Positions 48,361 through 58,490 of a DNA stretch of 64,000 bases are shown here, one piece after another; positions within the stretch are counted from its first letter, which is position 1, and each line of letters opens with the position of its first letter. The DNA is from Ancylobacter oerskovii (lineage in GTDB: Bacteria; Pseudomonadota; Alphaproteobacteria; Rhizobiales; Xanthobacteraceae): the NCBI RefSeq assembly GCF_018390555.1, contig NZ_JAHBGB010000033.1:62001-126000 (forward strand). Direction: 5' to 3'. The position numbers and the translations under genes are program-made. The notes under the pieces were generated by a model. The model worked only from the letters and a program-made list of their open reading frames with translations, was not told the origin of the DNA and searched no databases.

Positions 48361-48443
48361 GTCATGGCCGGGCTTGGCCCGGCCATCCACGCCTTCATCG
48401 GCTGCAAAGTCGTGGATGCCCGGCCCAAGGCCGGGCATGACGG
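48361..48443. repeat. Family A palindromic repeat, single copy within the hut operon
   Basis: The left arm is GTCATGGCCGGGCTTGGCCC and the right arm ends GGCCGGGCATGAC; the outer ends are complementary, so the 83-bp element can fold on itself. It sits between hutH and hutG, the only wide gap in the operon. A strong hairpin here could change mRNA stability or partly uncouple hutGUD from hutIH. Confidence 0.85.
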
Positions 48444-48464
48444 CGTGAGTGCGGGAGAAGTCCC

Positions 48465-49292
48465 GTGACCCACAATGCGCACCCAGCCTTCCTCACCGTT
48501 ATCCGCGGCACCGCCCCGCTCGTCGTCTCGCTGCCGCACACCGGCACCGACATCCCGGACGACATCGCCGGCAACCTCGTCTCGCCCTGGCTCGCCCGCA
48601 AGGATTGCGACTGGTGGATCGAGCGTCTCTACGACTTCGCCGCCGGCATGGGCGCCAGCGTGGTGCGCACGTCGGTCTCCCGCACCGCCATCGACGTCAA
48701 CCGCGATCCCTCCGGCGTCTCGCTCTATCCGGGGCAGGCGACCACCGAACTGTGCCCGACCACCAGCTTCGACGGCGAGCCGCTCTACCAGCCCGGCAAG
48801 GGCCCGGACGTCGCCACCCGCCGCGCGGCCTATTTCGACCCCTATCACGCCGCCCTGGCGGCGGAGATCGAGCATGCCCGCGCCGCCCACGGCACCGTGG
48901 TGCTGTATGACTGCCACTCGATCCGCTCGGTGATCCCGCGCCTGTTCGAGGGCACACTGCCGAACTTCAACATCGGCACCAATTCCGGCGCCAGCTGCGC
49001 ACCCGAACTGCAGGCCGCCGTCGAGGCGATCTGCGACGCCACCGCCTTCTCGCGCGTCAGCAATGGCCGCTTCAAGGGCGGCTACATCACCCGGCACTAC
49101 GGCACACCGGAACGCGGCGTGCATGCGGTGCAGATGGAGCTCGCCTGCCGCACCTACATGCCGGACCCGGCCGGACCCGTCGGCCCGGACAACTGGCCGG
49201 CGCCCTATGATCCCGCCCATGCCGCCTCCGTCCGTTCCGCTCTCGCTGCCATTTTCGAGGCGTGCCTCGCCTTCGCCCGCTCGCGCGCCTGA
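48465..49292 (+). CDS. hutG: N-formylglutamate deformylase
   Basis: A 275-residue amidohydrolase giving glutamate and formate, the last step of the HutF-type histidine pathway. Family features are [16 protein letters not shown], the DVNRDPSG segment, [18 protein letters not shown] and GGYITRHYG. The start is GTG with GGGAGA at suitable spacing. hutU follows 10 bp after its stop. Confidence 0.94.
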   Translation: MTHNAHPAFLTVIRGTAPLVVSLPHTGTDIPDDIAGNLVSPWLARKDCDWWIERLYDFAAGMGASVVRTSVSRTAIDVNRDPSGVSLYPGQATTELCPTTSFDGEPLYQPGKGPDVATRRAAYFDPYHAALAAEIEHARAAHGTVVLYDCHSIRSVIPRLFEGTLPNFNIGTNSGASCAPELQAAVEAICDATAFSRVSNGRFKGGYITRHYGTPERGVHAVQMELACRTYMPDPAGPVGPDNWPAPYDPAHAASVRSALAAIFEACLAFARSRA

Positions 49293-49302
49293 GGAGCCAT
49301 CC

Positions 49303-50970
<1,668 letters not shown>

Positions 50971-50978
50971 GCGAACCG

Positions 50979-51572
50979 ATGATCCGGGTGTTGCGCGCCG
51001 CCGATCACCGCGTGATGCGCTGGAAGAACGGCGCCGGCTCGACCACCGAGATCGCGGCGTTCCCGCCCGGCGCCGGGCTCGGCGCGTTCGACTGGCGCGT
51101 CAGCATGGCCGATGTCACCGAGGACGGGCCGTTCTCCCGTTTCGAGGGCATCGACCGCACGCTGGCGATCCTCGACGGCGAAGGAGTAAGCCTTGTCGTG
51201 GACGGCATGGACGGCGAGCAATCGATCACCCGCGCCGGCCCGCCGCTGGCCTTCCCCGCCGATGCCGCAACCTCCGCGCGGCTGCTCGGCGGCCCGGTGC
51301 GCGACCTCAACGTGATGAGCCGGCGCGAAGTCTTCGCCCATCGTCTCACCCGCTTCGCCACCGCTGAGCCAGTGCACGTCACGCCCGACATCGTGCCTGA
51401 AGGAGCGGTGACGCTGGTGATCAGCCGCAGCGACGGCCTCGTCCTCGCCGCCGGCGACGCGCGCACGGTGCTCGATCGCGACGACGCCGCCTTTCTCGAC
51501 GAGGAAGCGACCGTCCTCCCCGACGGTCCCGCCGAATTCTTCCTGGTCCGGTTCCGGTCGGCGACCGCCTGA
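50979..51572 (+). CDS. hutD: HutD family cupin-like protein
   Basis: A 197-residue bicupin-type protein with the conserved HutD start (MRWKNGAGSTTEIAAFPPGA) and FDWRVSMADVTEDGPFS. HutD is thought to limit hut expression, perhaps by binding formylglutamate, but its mechanism is not settled. It lies 8 bp after hutU and converges with hutC, 24 bp apart. Confidence 0.9.
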   Translation: MIRVLRAADHRVMRWKNGAGSTTEIAAFPPGAGLGAFDWRVSMADVTEDGPFSRFEGIDRTLAILDGEGVSLVVDGMDGEQSITRAGPPLAFPADAATSARLLGGPVRDLNVMSRREVFAHRLTRFATAEPVHVTPDIVPEGAVTLVISRSDGLVLAAGDARTVLDRDDAAFLDEEATVLPDGPAEFFLVRFRSATA

Positions 51573-51596
51573 GCGGCTGCCGACCGGCCCCGCGCC

Positions 51597-52337
51597 TCAC
51601 CCCTTCGGCGAGAAGCGGGCGACCAGGTTGTAGGCGTCGCCGCGGAAGAGCTGGCGGGCATAGGTGATGGTCTGCTCGGCGCGGAAGGTGCGCCGTTCCA
51701 GGCACAGGCAGGGCGCGCCCTTGGCGATGTCGAGATCGCGCGCCTCGCGGGCACCCGCCGCCAGCGCCGAAATGCGATGCTCGGCCGCCGTCCACGGCAC
51801 ATGGCCCAGCAGCCAGGAGCCCGGCGCCGTCTGCGAGAAATCGACGGAGGCCGCCTCGGGCACCACGGCGAGGGCGATCAGCCGGTCCTCCACCGCGAAG
51901 GGCCGGCCATCGGCGAGATGCAGGCAGCGCAGCTCCACCACCCCCTCGCCGGCGATCATGCCGCTCTCGGCAAGATCGGTGCCGGCGGCGACGCGCAGCC
52001 GCCGCGACAGCAGGCGATAGCCATAGGCCTCGCCGCGCGCGGCGATCTCGCTCGACAGGTCCGGGATCTCCAGCACCGCCGACTGGATGCGCGGCTGGAT
52101 CACGAAGGACCCCGCCCGGCGCCGCCGCTCGATGAGGCCGGCCGCCACCAGACCGCCGATCACCTTGTTCACGGTCATGCGGGCGCAGCCATACTGCACC
52201 ATCAGTTCATGTTCGAAGGGAATGCGGTGGCCCGGCTTCCACTCGCCGGAGAGGATCTTCCCCTCCAGATCGGCGCGAATGCGCTGGTGCAGCGTGACCG
52301 GCTCGGCGGGCGCCATGCTTTTGGCGGAAACGGACAC
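51597..52337 (-). CDS. hutC: Histidine utilization repressor, GntR family
   Basis: A repressor of about 246 residues. The N-terminal winged helix-turn-helix includes LHQRIRADLEGKILSGEWKP and CARMTVNKVIGGLVAAGLI. The C-terminal UTRA ligand domain binds urocanate in characterised HutC. The start is uncertain: I use a GTG spaced 13 nt from GAGGAGG; an ATG 7 codons downstream has no clear ribosome site, and a GTG 4 codons upstream sits too close to it. An operator-like palindrome at 52390 suggests autoregulation. Confidence 0.92.
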   Translation of the reverse strand: MSVSAKSMAPAEPVTLHQRIRADLEGKILSGEWKPGHRIPFEHELMVQYGCARMTVNKVIGGLVAAGLIERRRRAGSFVIQPRIQSAVLEIPDLSSEIAARGEAYGYRLLSRRLRVAAGTDLAESGMIAGEGVVELRCLHLADGRPFAVEDRLIALAVVPEAASVDFSQTAPGSWLLGHVPWTAAEHRISALAAGAREARDLDIAKGAPCLCLERRTFRAEQTITYARQLFRGDAYNLVARFSPKG

Positions 52338-52389
52338 TGCGGCAGCCACTCCTCCTCGCCGCGCTTGCCCGCGCGGGCCCCTCGCCCAT

Positions 52390-52401
52390 ATGTGTAGACA
52401 T
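52390..52401. promoter_or_regulatory. Candidate HutC autoregulatory operator
   Basis: ATGTGTAGACAT shares the ATGTnTAnACAT pattern with the perfect palindrome upstream of hutI/hutF and is itself a near-perfect palindrome. It lies 53 bp upstream of hutC and 104 bp upstream of the divergent monooxygenase gene, so HutC may control both. Confidence 0.6.
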
Positions 52402-52504
52402 GAGCGCGGCAACTGCCAATGCGCAAGCCGATGTTTGTGCTCGAGCTTCCCCCCGCAGCGCCCCCGGGCGCCGCTCCACCGTCCGATCGCGGGAATCGTC
52501 GACC

Positions 52505-53722
52505 GTGCCCACCGCCAACCGGAACGACCACGAGGCCGACTGCGTCATCGCCGGCGCCGGGCCGGCCGGCCTGATGCTGGCGCTGCTGCTGGCGCGCGCC
52601 GGGCTGAAGGTGACGCTGGTCGAGAAGCACGGCGATTTCCTGCGTGATTTTCGCGGCGACACCATCCATCCCTCGACGCTGGAGGTGATGCACGAGCTCG
52701 GCCTCGCCGAGGCGCTGCTCGAATTGCCGCACACGCGCGCGCCGAAGCTGCACGCGGAGATCGGCGGGACGGACGTCACCCTCGCCGACTTCTCCCGGCT
52801 GCCGGTGCGCTCGCGCTTCATCGCCTTCATGCCGCAATGGGATTTCCTTGCCTTCCTCGCCCGCGAGGCGGCGCGTTATCCCGGCTTCCGCCTGATCATG
52901 GACGCCGAGGCGACGGGGCTGATCGAAAGCGAAGGCCGGGTGACGGGCCTGGTGATCCGCACCGCCGAAGGCGAGCATGCCATCCGCGCGCCGCTGACCA
53001 TCGGCGCCGACGGGCGCGGCTCGACCATACGCGCGCTCGCCGGGCTGGAGGTCCGGCCGTTCGGCAGCCCCAGCGACGTCCTGTGGTTCAGGCTGTCGCA
53101 CCATCCCGACGATCCGGCCGCGACCATGGCGCATGCCGGCCCACGGCAGGGTTTCGTGATGATCGATCGCGGCGATTACTGGCAATGCGGCTATGTGGTC
53201 CGCAAAGGCAGCTATCGCGATGTAAAGGCCGCAGGTCTCGACGCCTTCCGCGCCGCGGTGGCCGAGGTCTCGCCCTTGCCGCCGGAACGGCTCGCCGAGA
53301 TCGCCTCCTGGGACGACCTCCATTTGCTCAGCGTGCGCATCGACCGGCTGGTCCGCTGGTGGCGCCCGGGACTGCTCTGCCTCGGCGACGCCGCACACGC
53401 CATGTCGCCGATAGGCGGGGTGGGAGTGAACCTCGCCATCCAGGACGCGGTGGCCGCCGCCAACCGCCTCGCCGGCCCGCTGAAGGCCGGCAGGCTCACC
53501 GATGCCGATCTCGCGGCGGTGGAGGCGCGGCGGCGTTTTCCTACCCGGGCGACGCAGAAGATCCAGCTCATGATGCGCCGCCGCCCCGGCCGGCCGGACC
53601 AGCCGGCGCGCAGCGGCTCGCCCGGCTTCCTGAAGGCCATCGCCCGCTGGCCGGTCCTGGCCCATCTCGCCGGCCGCCTGATCGGCCTCGGCTTCCGTCC
53701 CGAGCATATTCGCCCGGATTGA
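52505..53722 (+). CDS. FAD-dependent monooxygenase (PHBH/UbiH fold)
   Basis: A 405-residue class A flavoprotein. The N-terminal FAD motif is CVIAGAGPAGLMLALLLARA, the middle has IGADGRGSTIRALAG (second FAD motif), and LGDAAHAMSPIGGVGVNLAIQDA closes the FAD site. The DFRGDTIHPSTLEVMHELG segment marks a widespread proteobacterial subfamily of unknown substrate. I use a GTG start with GGGAA upstream. An in-frame ATG 35 codons earlier overlaps the HutC operator and gives a low-complexity extension. It could be HutC-regulated, which is inference. Confidence 0.85.
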   Translation: MPTANRNDHEADCVIAGAGPAGLMLALLLARAGLKVTLVEKHGDFLRDFRGDTIHPSTLEVMHELGLAEALLELPHTRAPKLHAEIGGTDVTLADFSRLPVRSRFIAFMPQWDFLAFLAREAARYPGFRLIMDAEATGLIESEGRVTGLVIRTAEGEHAIRAPLTIGADGRGSTIRALAGLEVRPFGSPSDVLWFRLSHHPDDPAATMAHAGPRQGFVMIDRGDYWQCGYVVRKGSYRDVKAAGLDAFRAAVAEVSPLPPERLAEIASWDDLHLLSVRIDRLVRWWRPGLLCLGDAAHAMSPIGGVGVNLAIQDAVAAANRLAGPLKAGRLTDADLAAVEARRRFPTRATQKIQLMMRRRPGRPDQPARSGSPGFLKAIARWPVLAHLAGRLIGLGFRPEHIRPD

Positions 53723-53920
53723 AGCCCGAGGCGCGGAGAGGCACAGGGTGCACGCGCTCCCGAACGGACGGACCTGCAGAAGTACGGTCGAAGATGCCTG
53801 CCCGGATCGAAGATGCCTGTCCGAAAGGAACAGATGCAATGGAACGAGGCGGGCCTATCCGACGACGACGCCCGACAGGCCGGGATTGAAACACGGGTGG
53901 GAAAAGGCCAGTTGAAACGA

Positions 53921-53948
53921 CGACGACCGGGCCATGGCCCGGTCGTCG
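53921..53948. terminator. 28-bp perfect palindrome between convergent genes
   Basis: Left half CGACGACCGGGCCA is followed directly by its exact complement. It lies between the monooxygenase and mucR stops and has no T-run. It could act as a bidirectional terminator or mRNA 3' stabiliser. The surrounding 53723-54010 contains no other feature. Confidence 0.55.
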
Positions 53949-54010
53949 GTTCGTTCAGCGATATCGCCCGGCCGATCTTCAAGATCGGCGGCGGAAGATC
54001 GCGCGCAGGC

Positions 54011-54475
54011 TCAGGCCGCCTTCTTGGCGCGGCCACGGGGCTTGGCGGGCGCCGCCGGAGCCGGCTTCTTGCGCTGCTGGCCGAGGCCCATCTTCTTGGC
54101 GAGGTTGGAACGCGCCTCGGCGTAGCTCGGCGCGACCATCGGATAGTCGTTGGGAAGGCCCCACTTCGCGCGGTACTCTTCCGGGGTCATGTTGTATTTC
54201 GTGCGCAGGTGACGCTTGAGGGACTTGAACTTCAGCCCGTCCTCCAAGCACACGATGAACTCCGGCGTCACCGACTTCTTCACCGGAATGGCGGGCTTCA
54301 GCACTTCTTCCACCACCACCGGGGCCGGCGTGTTCAGGCGAAGCAGTGCCGAATGCACCTTCGCGATCAGATCAGGCAACTCAGACGCCGGCACGGAATT
54401 GTTACCAACGAAAGCGGCAACCACATCCGCCGTGAGACCGAGATAATCCACCGACGAATCTTCAGTTCCAGACAT
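54011..54475 (-). CDS. mucR: MucR/Ros-family transcriptional regulator
   Basis: A 154-residue DNA-binding protein related to MucR and Ros, global regulators of exopolysaccharide, motility and cell-cycle genes in alphaproteobacteria. The core reads [19 protein letters not shown] then [21 protein letters not shown]. Of the Ros zinc ligands only Cys76 and His89 remain; the second Cys is Asp79 and the second His position is Lys/Tyr. It therefore resembles the zinc-independent members. The tail is Lys/Ala/Pro-rich. GGAGA precedes the ATG. Confidence 0.94.
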   Translation of the reverse strand: MSGTEDSSVDYLGLTADVVAAFVGNNSVPASELPDLIAKVHSALLRLNTPAPVVVEEVLKPAIPVKKSVTPEFIVCLEDGLKFKSLKRHLRTKYNMTPEEYRAKWGLPNDYPMVAPSYAEARSNLAKKMGLGQQRKKPAPAAPAKPRGRAKKAA

Positions 54476-54820
54476 CTATCTTCTCCACCTGAGGCTTGAT
54501 TCGATTTAACACCTCTGGTGGAAAGGTCAACAAGCAAAATCGTGAAAAACCTTCACGACGCTGAAATAAAGCGCCGAGAGCAGCCGTTATCGATATAGCC
54601 TAACGTCACGCGCGCCAGTTGATCCTTCCAGCCGGAGAACCCGCCGGTGATTGCAGCACCGCCCGGCACGTTCCGGTGCTGGGCGATGCATGGGGCTCGC
54701 TGGAATTATTGCACGATCACGCCACTTCGGTTTCCGGAATATTTTCGGATTTCTGCCGAAAAGCCGCCACATTCCGTCATGGCGCTCCGCCGCCCAGCTC
54801 ATTTTATTGAAGGCGGAGTA
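54476..54820. other. AT-richer mucR upstream region
   Basis: This 345-bp stretch between tenA and mucR is noticeably AT-richer than its surroundings, with short A/T runs and T-A steps, the kind of DNA MucR proteins bind. It contains the candidate promoter at 54503-54530. I see no gene or riboswitch in it. Confidence 0.5.
54503..54530 (-). promoter_or_regulatory. Candidate sigma70 promoter for mucR
   Basis: On the minus strand TTGACC and TAAATC are separated by 16 bp, 28 bp upstream of the mucR start. The -35 is close to consensus. Confidence 0.45.
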
Positions 54821-55477
54821 TCACGCAGCATCGTCATAGACATGATCGAAGAAGTCGCGCTCGCAAGCCACCGCACGGCGGAAAAGCCCGGCGGCGCGCG
54901 CCCGGCTTTGCTCGTCCGCCGCCGCGCCTGCACGGTCCAGTTCGCCGCGCAGCCAGGTGACGAAAGCGCGAAAACCATCATTGTTGTGCAAGGTAATCCA
55001 TTCGGCATGCACGAAATCGTCGGGCAGCGTGGCGTCCGGCCGGTCGGCCCAGTCGAGATACAGCCATTCCGCCACGCCGAGCACGGCAAGGCAGCCCACA
55101 TAGCTGCCCGCGCGGGCGGCTTCCGCCATCAGGTCCTGGAAAGCGCGGGTGGGAGCGGTCAGGCGGGGGGCCAGACGCTGTTCCGGCGGCACGCCGAGCT
55201 TGTCGAAGGCGCGCAGGAAATAGGTGTTCTCGTCGCTGGTGATCATGGCGGCGAACTGGGCGAAGCGCACCCGCGATTCGAAACGGTCGGCCGTGGCGAT
55301 CGCCGCGCCGATCAGCGCCACGAAGCGATCGATGAACTGGTAGTCCTGCACGAGGTAGCGACGCATGACATCGTCCGCCACCGCTCCGCGAAAGATCTCG
55401 TCGACGAAGCGATGTCGCGCCGCGGCGTCCCAGTCCGCGCGGCTGTCGGCGCGAAGCTGTTCGCTGAATCCGGTCAT
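54821..55477 (-). CDS. tenA: TenA family protein (thiaminase II-like)
   Basis: A 218-residue helical protein of the TenA/PqqC fold. TenA enzymes salvage thiamine pyrimidine by hydrolysing aminopyrimidine degradation products. A Cys in SYVGCLAVLGVAEWLYLDW and a C-terminal Glu in ACERDFFDHVY match the catalytic pair of thiaminase II. The ATG is preceded by AGGAGG. It lies 83 bp after the SDR gene, with no thiamine genes or THI-box seen nearby, so the substrate is uncertain. Confidence 0.85.
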   Translation of the reverse strand: MTGFSEQLRADSRADWDAAARHRFVDEIFRGAVADDVMRRYLVQDYQFIDRFVALIGAAIATADRFESRVRFAQFAAMITSDENTYFLRAFDKLGVPPEQRLAPRLTAPTRAFQDLMAEAARAGSYVGCLAVLGVAEWLYLDWADRPDATLPDDFVHAEWITLHNNDGFRAFVTWLRGELDRAGAAADEQSRARAAGLFRRAVACERDFFDHVYDDAA

Positions 55478-55560
55478 GTCGGCTCCTCCTGCCATTTCTG
55501 CTCGCCGCTGTATGGAGCGGCGCGCAAAGGGCGTCGAGAGGGCCGCAGGCGGGTGGTCGG

Positions 55561-56388
55561 CTACATCCGCACCGTCTGGCCGCCGTCGACCGTGAGGACA
55601 TGGCCGTTGACGAAGGACGCCTCGTCGGAGGCGAGGAACACCGCGGCCGCGCCGATCTCGTGCGGACGTCCCCAGCGCCCCATCGGCACGCGTACGTCGA
55701 CGAAGGCGGAAAAGGCGGCATCGTCCACCAGGCCCTGATTGGTCTCGGTGGCGAACATGCCGGGCGCGATGGCGTTGCTCGTCACCCCGTCGCGGGCGTG
55801 GTCGACGGCGAGCGCCCGCATGAGCCCGGTCAGCCCGGCCTTGGCGGCGGTGTAGACGGGATCGTTGCGATTGGCGACCTGGCCGGCGATGGAGGTGACG
55901 GTGATGAGCCGCCCGTGCCGCTGCGCCGCCATGTAGCCGGCGGCCTGACGTGCCAGCAGCATCGGCGCCAGCAGGTCGGTGGCGAGGAGCCGCTCCGCTT
56001 CGGCCGGCGTGAAATCCTGCAGGGAGCGGCGGTCTCGCGCCCCGACATTGTTGACGAGGATGTCGAGGCGGCCATGCCGCGCCTGCAGCGCCGCCATCGC
56101 CGCCGAGGCCGCCGCGTGATCGGCGACGTCGAAGGCCAGCGTCTCCACCTCATGGCCGCAGCCCGCCGCGATCGCCTGCGCCGCGGCGGCGAGCCGCCCC
56201 GGGTCGCGCCCGTTTATGGCGACCCGCGCGCCCGCCCGGGCCAGCGCCTTCGCCATCTCGAAACCGAGGCCCCGCGCCGAGCCGGTGACCAGCGCCACCC
56301 TGCCGTCGAGCCGGAACGGCGCCAGCGGGGCGGAGGGGGCGGAAGCCGCGGGCTCGCCGGCAGTCTTCGTGGTCACGTCAGCAGTCAT
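55561..56388 (-). CDS. SDR family oxidoreductase
   Basis: A 275-residue short-chain dehydrogenase/reductase. Cofactor motif TGSARGLGFEMAKAL, NNVG in place of NNAG, catalytic Ser in VTSIAG and YTAAK active-site Tyr/Lys, and the C-terminal DGGQTVRM are all present. It most resembles gluconate 5-dehydrogenase-like SDRs. An Ala/Pro-rich N-terminal extension of about 27 residues precedes the core. It is probably cotranscribed with tenA and is divergent from uricase. Confidence 0.9.
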   Translation of the reverse strand: MTADVTTKTAGEPAASAPSAPLAPFRLDGRVALVTGSARGLGFEMAKALARAGARVAINGRDPGRLAAAAQAIAAGCGHEVETLAFDVADHAAASAAMAALQARHGRLDILVNNVGARDRRSLQDFTPAEAERLLATDLLAPMLLARQAAGYMAAQRHGRLITVTSIAGQVANRNDPVYTAAKAGLTGLMRALAVDHARDGVTSNAIAPGMFATETNQGLVDDAAFSAFVDVRVPMGRWGRPHEIGAAAVFLASDEASFVNGHVLTVDGGQTVRM

Positions 56389-56623
56389 GGCGGCATGTCT
56401 CCATGGAAAGGCCGGGCGCCTTCGGGCGGGTGTCCCGCTTCCTGCGCATCTTTCTTCCGGGGCCGCCACCCGTTCTCGGCTGCAATTGTCATCCGAAGCC
56501 GGCTTGAAGCCGGTGTAGCGGCAAAGTCTCCGGTCGGCCAGCCGGCAAACCGGGCCCGGCGACGTTGGGTATCGGCATGTGCATTGCTTCGCCTATCCTC
56601 CAAGACCAGCAGAGGAGACCGAC

Positions 56624-57463
56624 ATGCCGCTGATCCGCAACAGCTACGGCAAGGGCCGCGTGCGCGTCATGCGCGTCCACCGCGACGCTCCCCGCCACGA
56701 AGTGCGCGAGCTGACGATCCAGTGCATGCTCACCGGCGCCTTCGACGCCGCCTATACCGAAGGCGACAACCGCAGCGTCATCGCCACCGATTCCATCAAG
56801 AACATCGCCAATATCGTCGCTCGCGACCATGTCGGGCTCGATAATGAAGGTTATTGCCGGGCACTCGCGCAGTATTTCCTCGATCGCTACGACCATGTCG
56901 AGACGGTGGAGATCACCGCGACCGAGACGAAGTGGACGCGCATCGCCGTCGACGGCGCCCCGCACGACCACGCCTTCACGCTTGACGGCAATGGCCGTCC
57001 CTTGGTGAAGGTCTCGGCTTCGCGCGACGGCGCGACCCTCGTTTCCGGCATTTCCGGCTTCACCTTCCTCAAGACCACGCAATCGGGCTGGGAGGATTAC
57101 TGGTTCGACGAGGCGACCACGCTGAAGCCGACCGCCGACCGCCTGTTCGCCACCGCCATGGACGCGTCCTGGCGCTGGGCCGGCACGCCCGCCTCCTATC
57201 CGCAGGCCAATGCCGCCGTGCTGGCCGCAGCGCTGAAGGTGTTCGCCACCACCTACAGCCCCGGCGTGCAGAACACGCTCTACCTGATCGGCGAGGCCGT
57301 GCTGGCGGCGGTGCCGGAAATCGCCGAGATCACCATCGCCTGCCCCAACAAGCATTACCTGCCGATCGACCTGTCGCCCTTCGGCCGCGCCTTCGACGGG
57401 CAGGTGTTCACTCCCACCGACGAGCCGCATGGCCAGATCGAATGCACCATCGCCCGCGGCTGA
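56624..57463 (+). CDS. Urate oxidase (uricase)
   Basis: A 279-residue cofactor-free enzyme oxidising urate to 5-hydroxyisourate in purine catabolism. Two tunnelling-fold domains are recognisable: the signature VIATDSIKNIANIVARDH with the catalytic Thr, and near the C-terminus ACPNKHYLPIDLSPFG. Slightly shorter than the 290-300 residues common in the family. The ATG is preceded by AGAGGAG. No other purine-degradation genes are adjacent. Confidence 0.94.
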   Translation: MPLIRNSYGKGRVRVMRVHRDAPRHEVRELTIQCMLTGAFDAAYTEGDNRSVIATDSIKNIANIVARDHVGLDNEGYCRALAQYFLDRYDHVETVEITATETKWTRIAVDGAPHDHAFTLDGNGRPLVKVSASRDGATLVSGISGFTFLKTTQSGWEDYWFDEATTLKPTADRLFATAMDASWRWAGTPASYPQANAAVLAAALKVFATTYSPGVQNTLYLIGEAVLAAVPEIAEITIACPNKHYLPIDLSPFGRAFDGQVFTPTDEPHGQIECTIARG

Positions 57464-57640
57464 GCCGACGTTGACCGACATCGCCCCCCCTCGCCGGACC
57501 GGCGGGGGCACGCCGTGTGTGCTGGCCGCCACGCCGTGGAACAACCCGACCGATCGCCGCGGCGGCCGCAGGACTCATCTGGGCTCCCGCGTCGCCTTCG
57601 GCTATGGTGGGCACGGTTACGGATAATGGCCGGGACACCC

Positions 57641-58474
57641 ATGTCGCTCAACAGCTTTAACATGCCGGCCGATGGTGCTCTCAGCCAGCGGTCGCCAAGA
57701 AGCCGTTTCCGTCGCCTCGGCGCCGGCCTCGCCTGCCTGGCTGTCCTGTTCCCGGGCGCGGCCGGGCTGGCCGCCGATTGCCCCCGGACATTCGGAACCC
57801 CGATCGAGGCGCGAGGGCTCGACCCGCATGGCGACGTCGTGCTGGCCGATGGCCGCACCCTGCGGCTTGCGGCGCTCGCCGACATCGCGGCCTCGCCGGA
57901 TCCGGGCCGGCGCGCCGGGCTGGCCGCGCTCGTCACCGGCCGGGCGCTTGCCCTCGCAAGCGCCGATCCGGCTCCCGACCGCTATGGCCGGCTCGGCGCC
58001 CTCGCCCGGCTTCCCGACGGACGGCTGGTGCAGCAGGCCGTGCTGGAGGCGGGTCTCGCCGTGGCGCGTCCCGAAGCCGGCTATCTCGGCTGCATGCCGG
58101 AGCTCCTCGCCGCCGAGCGACCCGCCCGTGCCGGCCGCCTCGGCGTGTGGGCCGAGCTGCCGCTGGAAGCGCAGCCGCCGGGATCACTGGAAAAGGCGGT
58201 CGGTCACTTTTCCGTTGTTACAGGCCGCGTACTGACGGTTGGCAGCACGCGCCGGCTCGATTATCTCAATTTCGGCCCAGTCTGGAGGCAGGACACGACG
58301 GTGAGGGTGAGCGGCCCCGCGCGCGAGGCGCTCAAGGCCCGTGCGACGGGCGTGACATCCCTCGCCGGGCGCGACGTCACGGTGCGCGGGAATGTCGACC
58401 CGATCGACGGACCGGTGATCGATCTACGCTGGGCAGAGCAGATGGAAGAGGTTGCGGAGGCTTCGGAACCGTGA
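57641..58474 (+). CDS. Exported thermonuclease-fold protein
   Basis: A 277-residue protein with a signal peptide (residues about 20-45, ending GLAAD) and a staphylococcal nuclease-like OB domain (DGRTLRLAALADI, YGRLGALARLPDGRLV, GRLGVWAELP). The usual DAPE catalytic segment after the RLA strand is not present, so nuclease activity is doubtful. A C-terminal second domain (about 190-270) resembles the same fold. Start chosen at the ATG with GGGA upstream; another ATG lies five codons earlier. The M48 protease gene follows 16 bp later. Confidence 0.75.
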   Translation: MSLNSFNMPADGALSQRSPRSRFRRLGAGLACLAVLFPGAAGLAADCPRTFGTPIEARGLDPHGDVVLADGRTLRLAALADIAASPDPGRRAGLAALVTGRALALASADPAPDRYGRLGALARLPDGRLVQQAVLEAGLAVARPEAGYLGCMPELLAAERPARAGRLGVWAELPLEAQPPGSLEKAVGHFSVVTGRVLTVGSTRRLDYLNFGPVWRQDTTVRVSGPAREALKARATGVTSLAGRDVTVRGNVDPIDGPVIDLRWAEQMEEVAEASEP

Positions 58475-58490
58475 CGGGGATGTGGGACCG

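Noticed and set aside
54476..54820. TPP riboswitch for tenA
   Set aside because: This region is downstream of tenA, and no THI-box-like sequence was seen upstream of tenA or of the SDR gene either.
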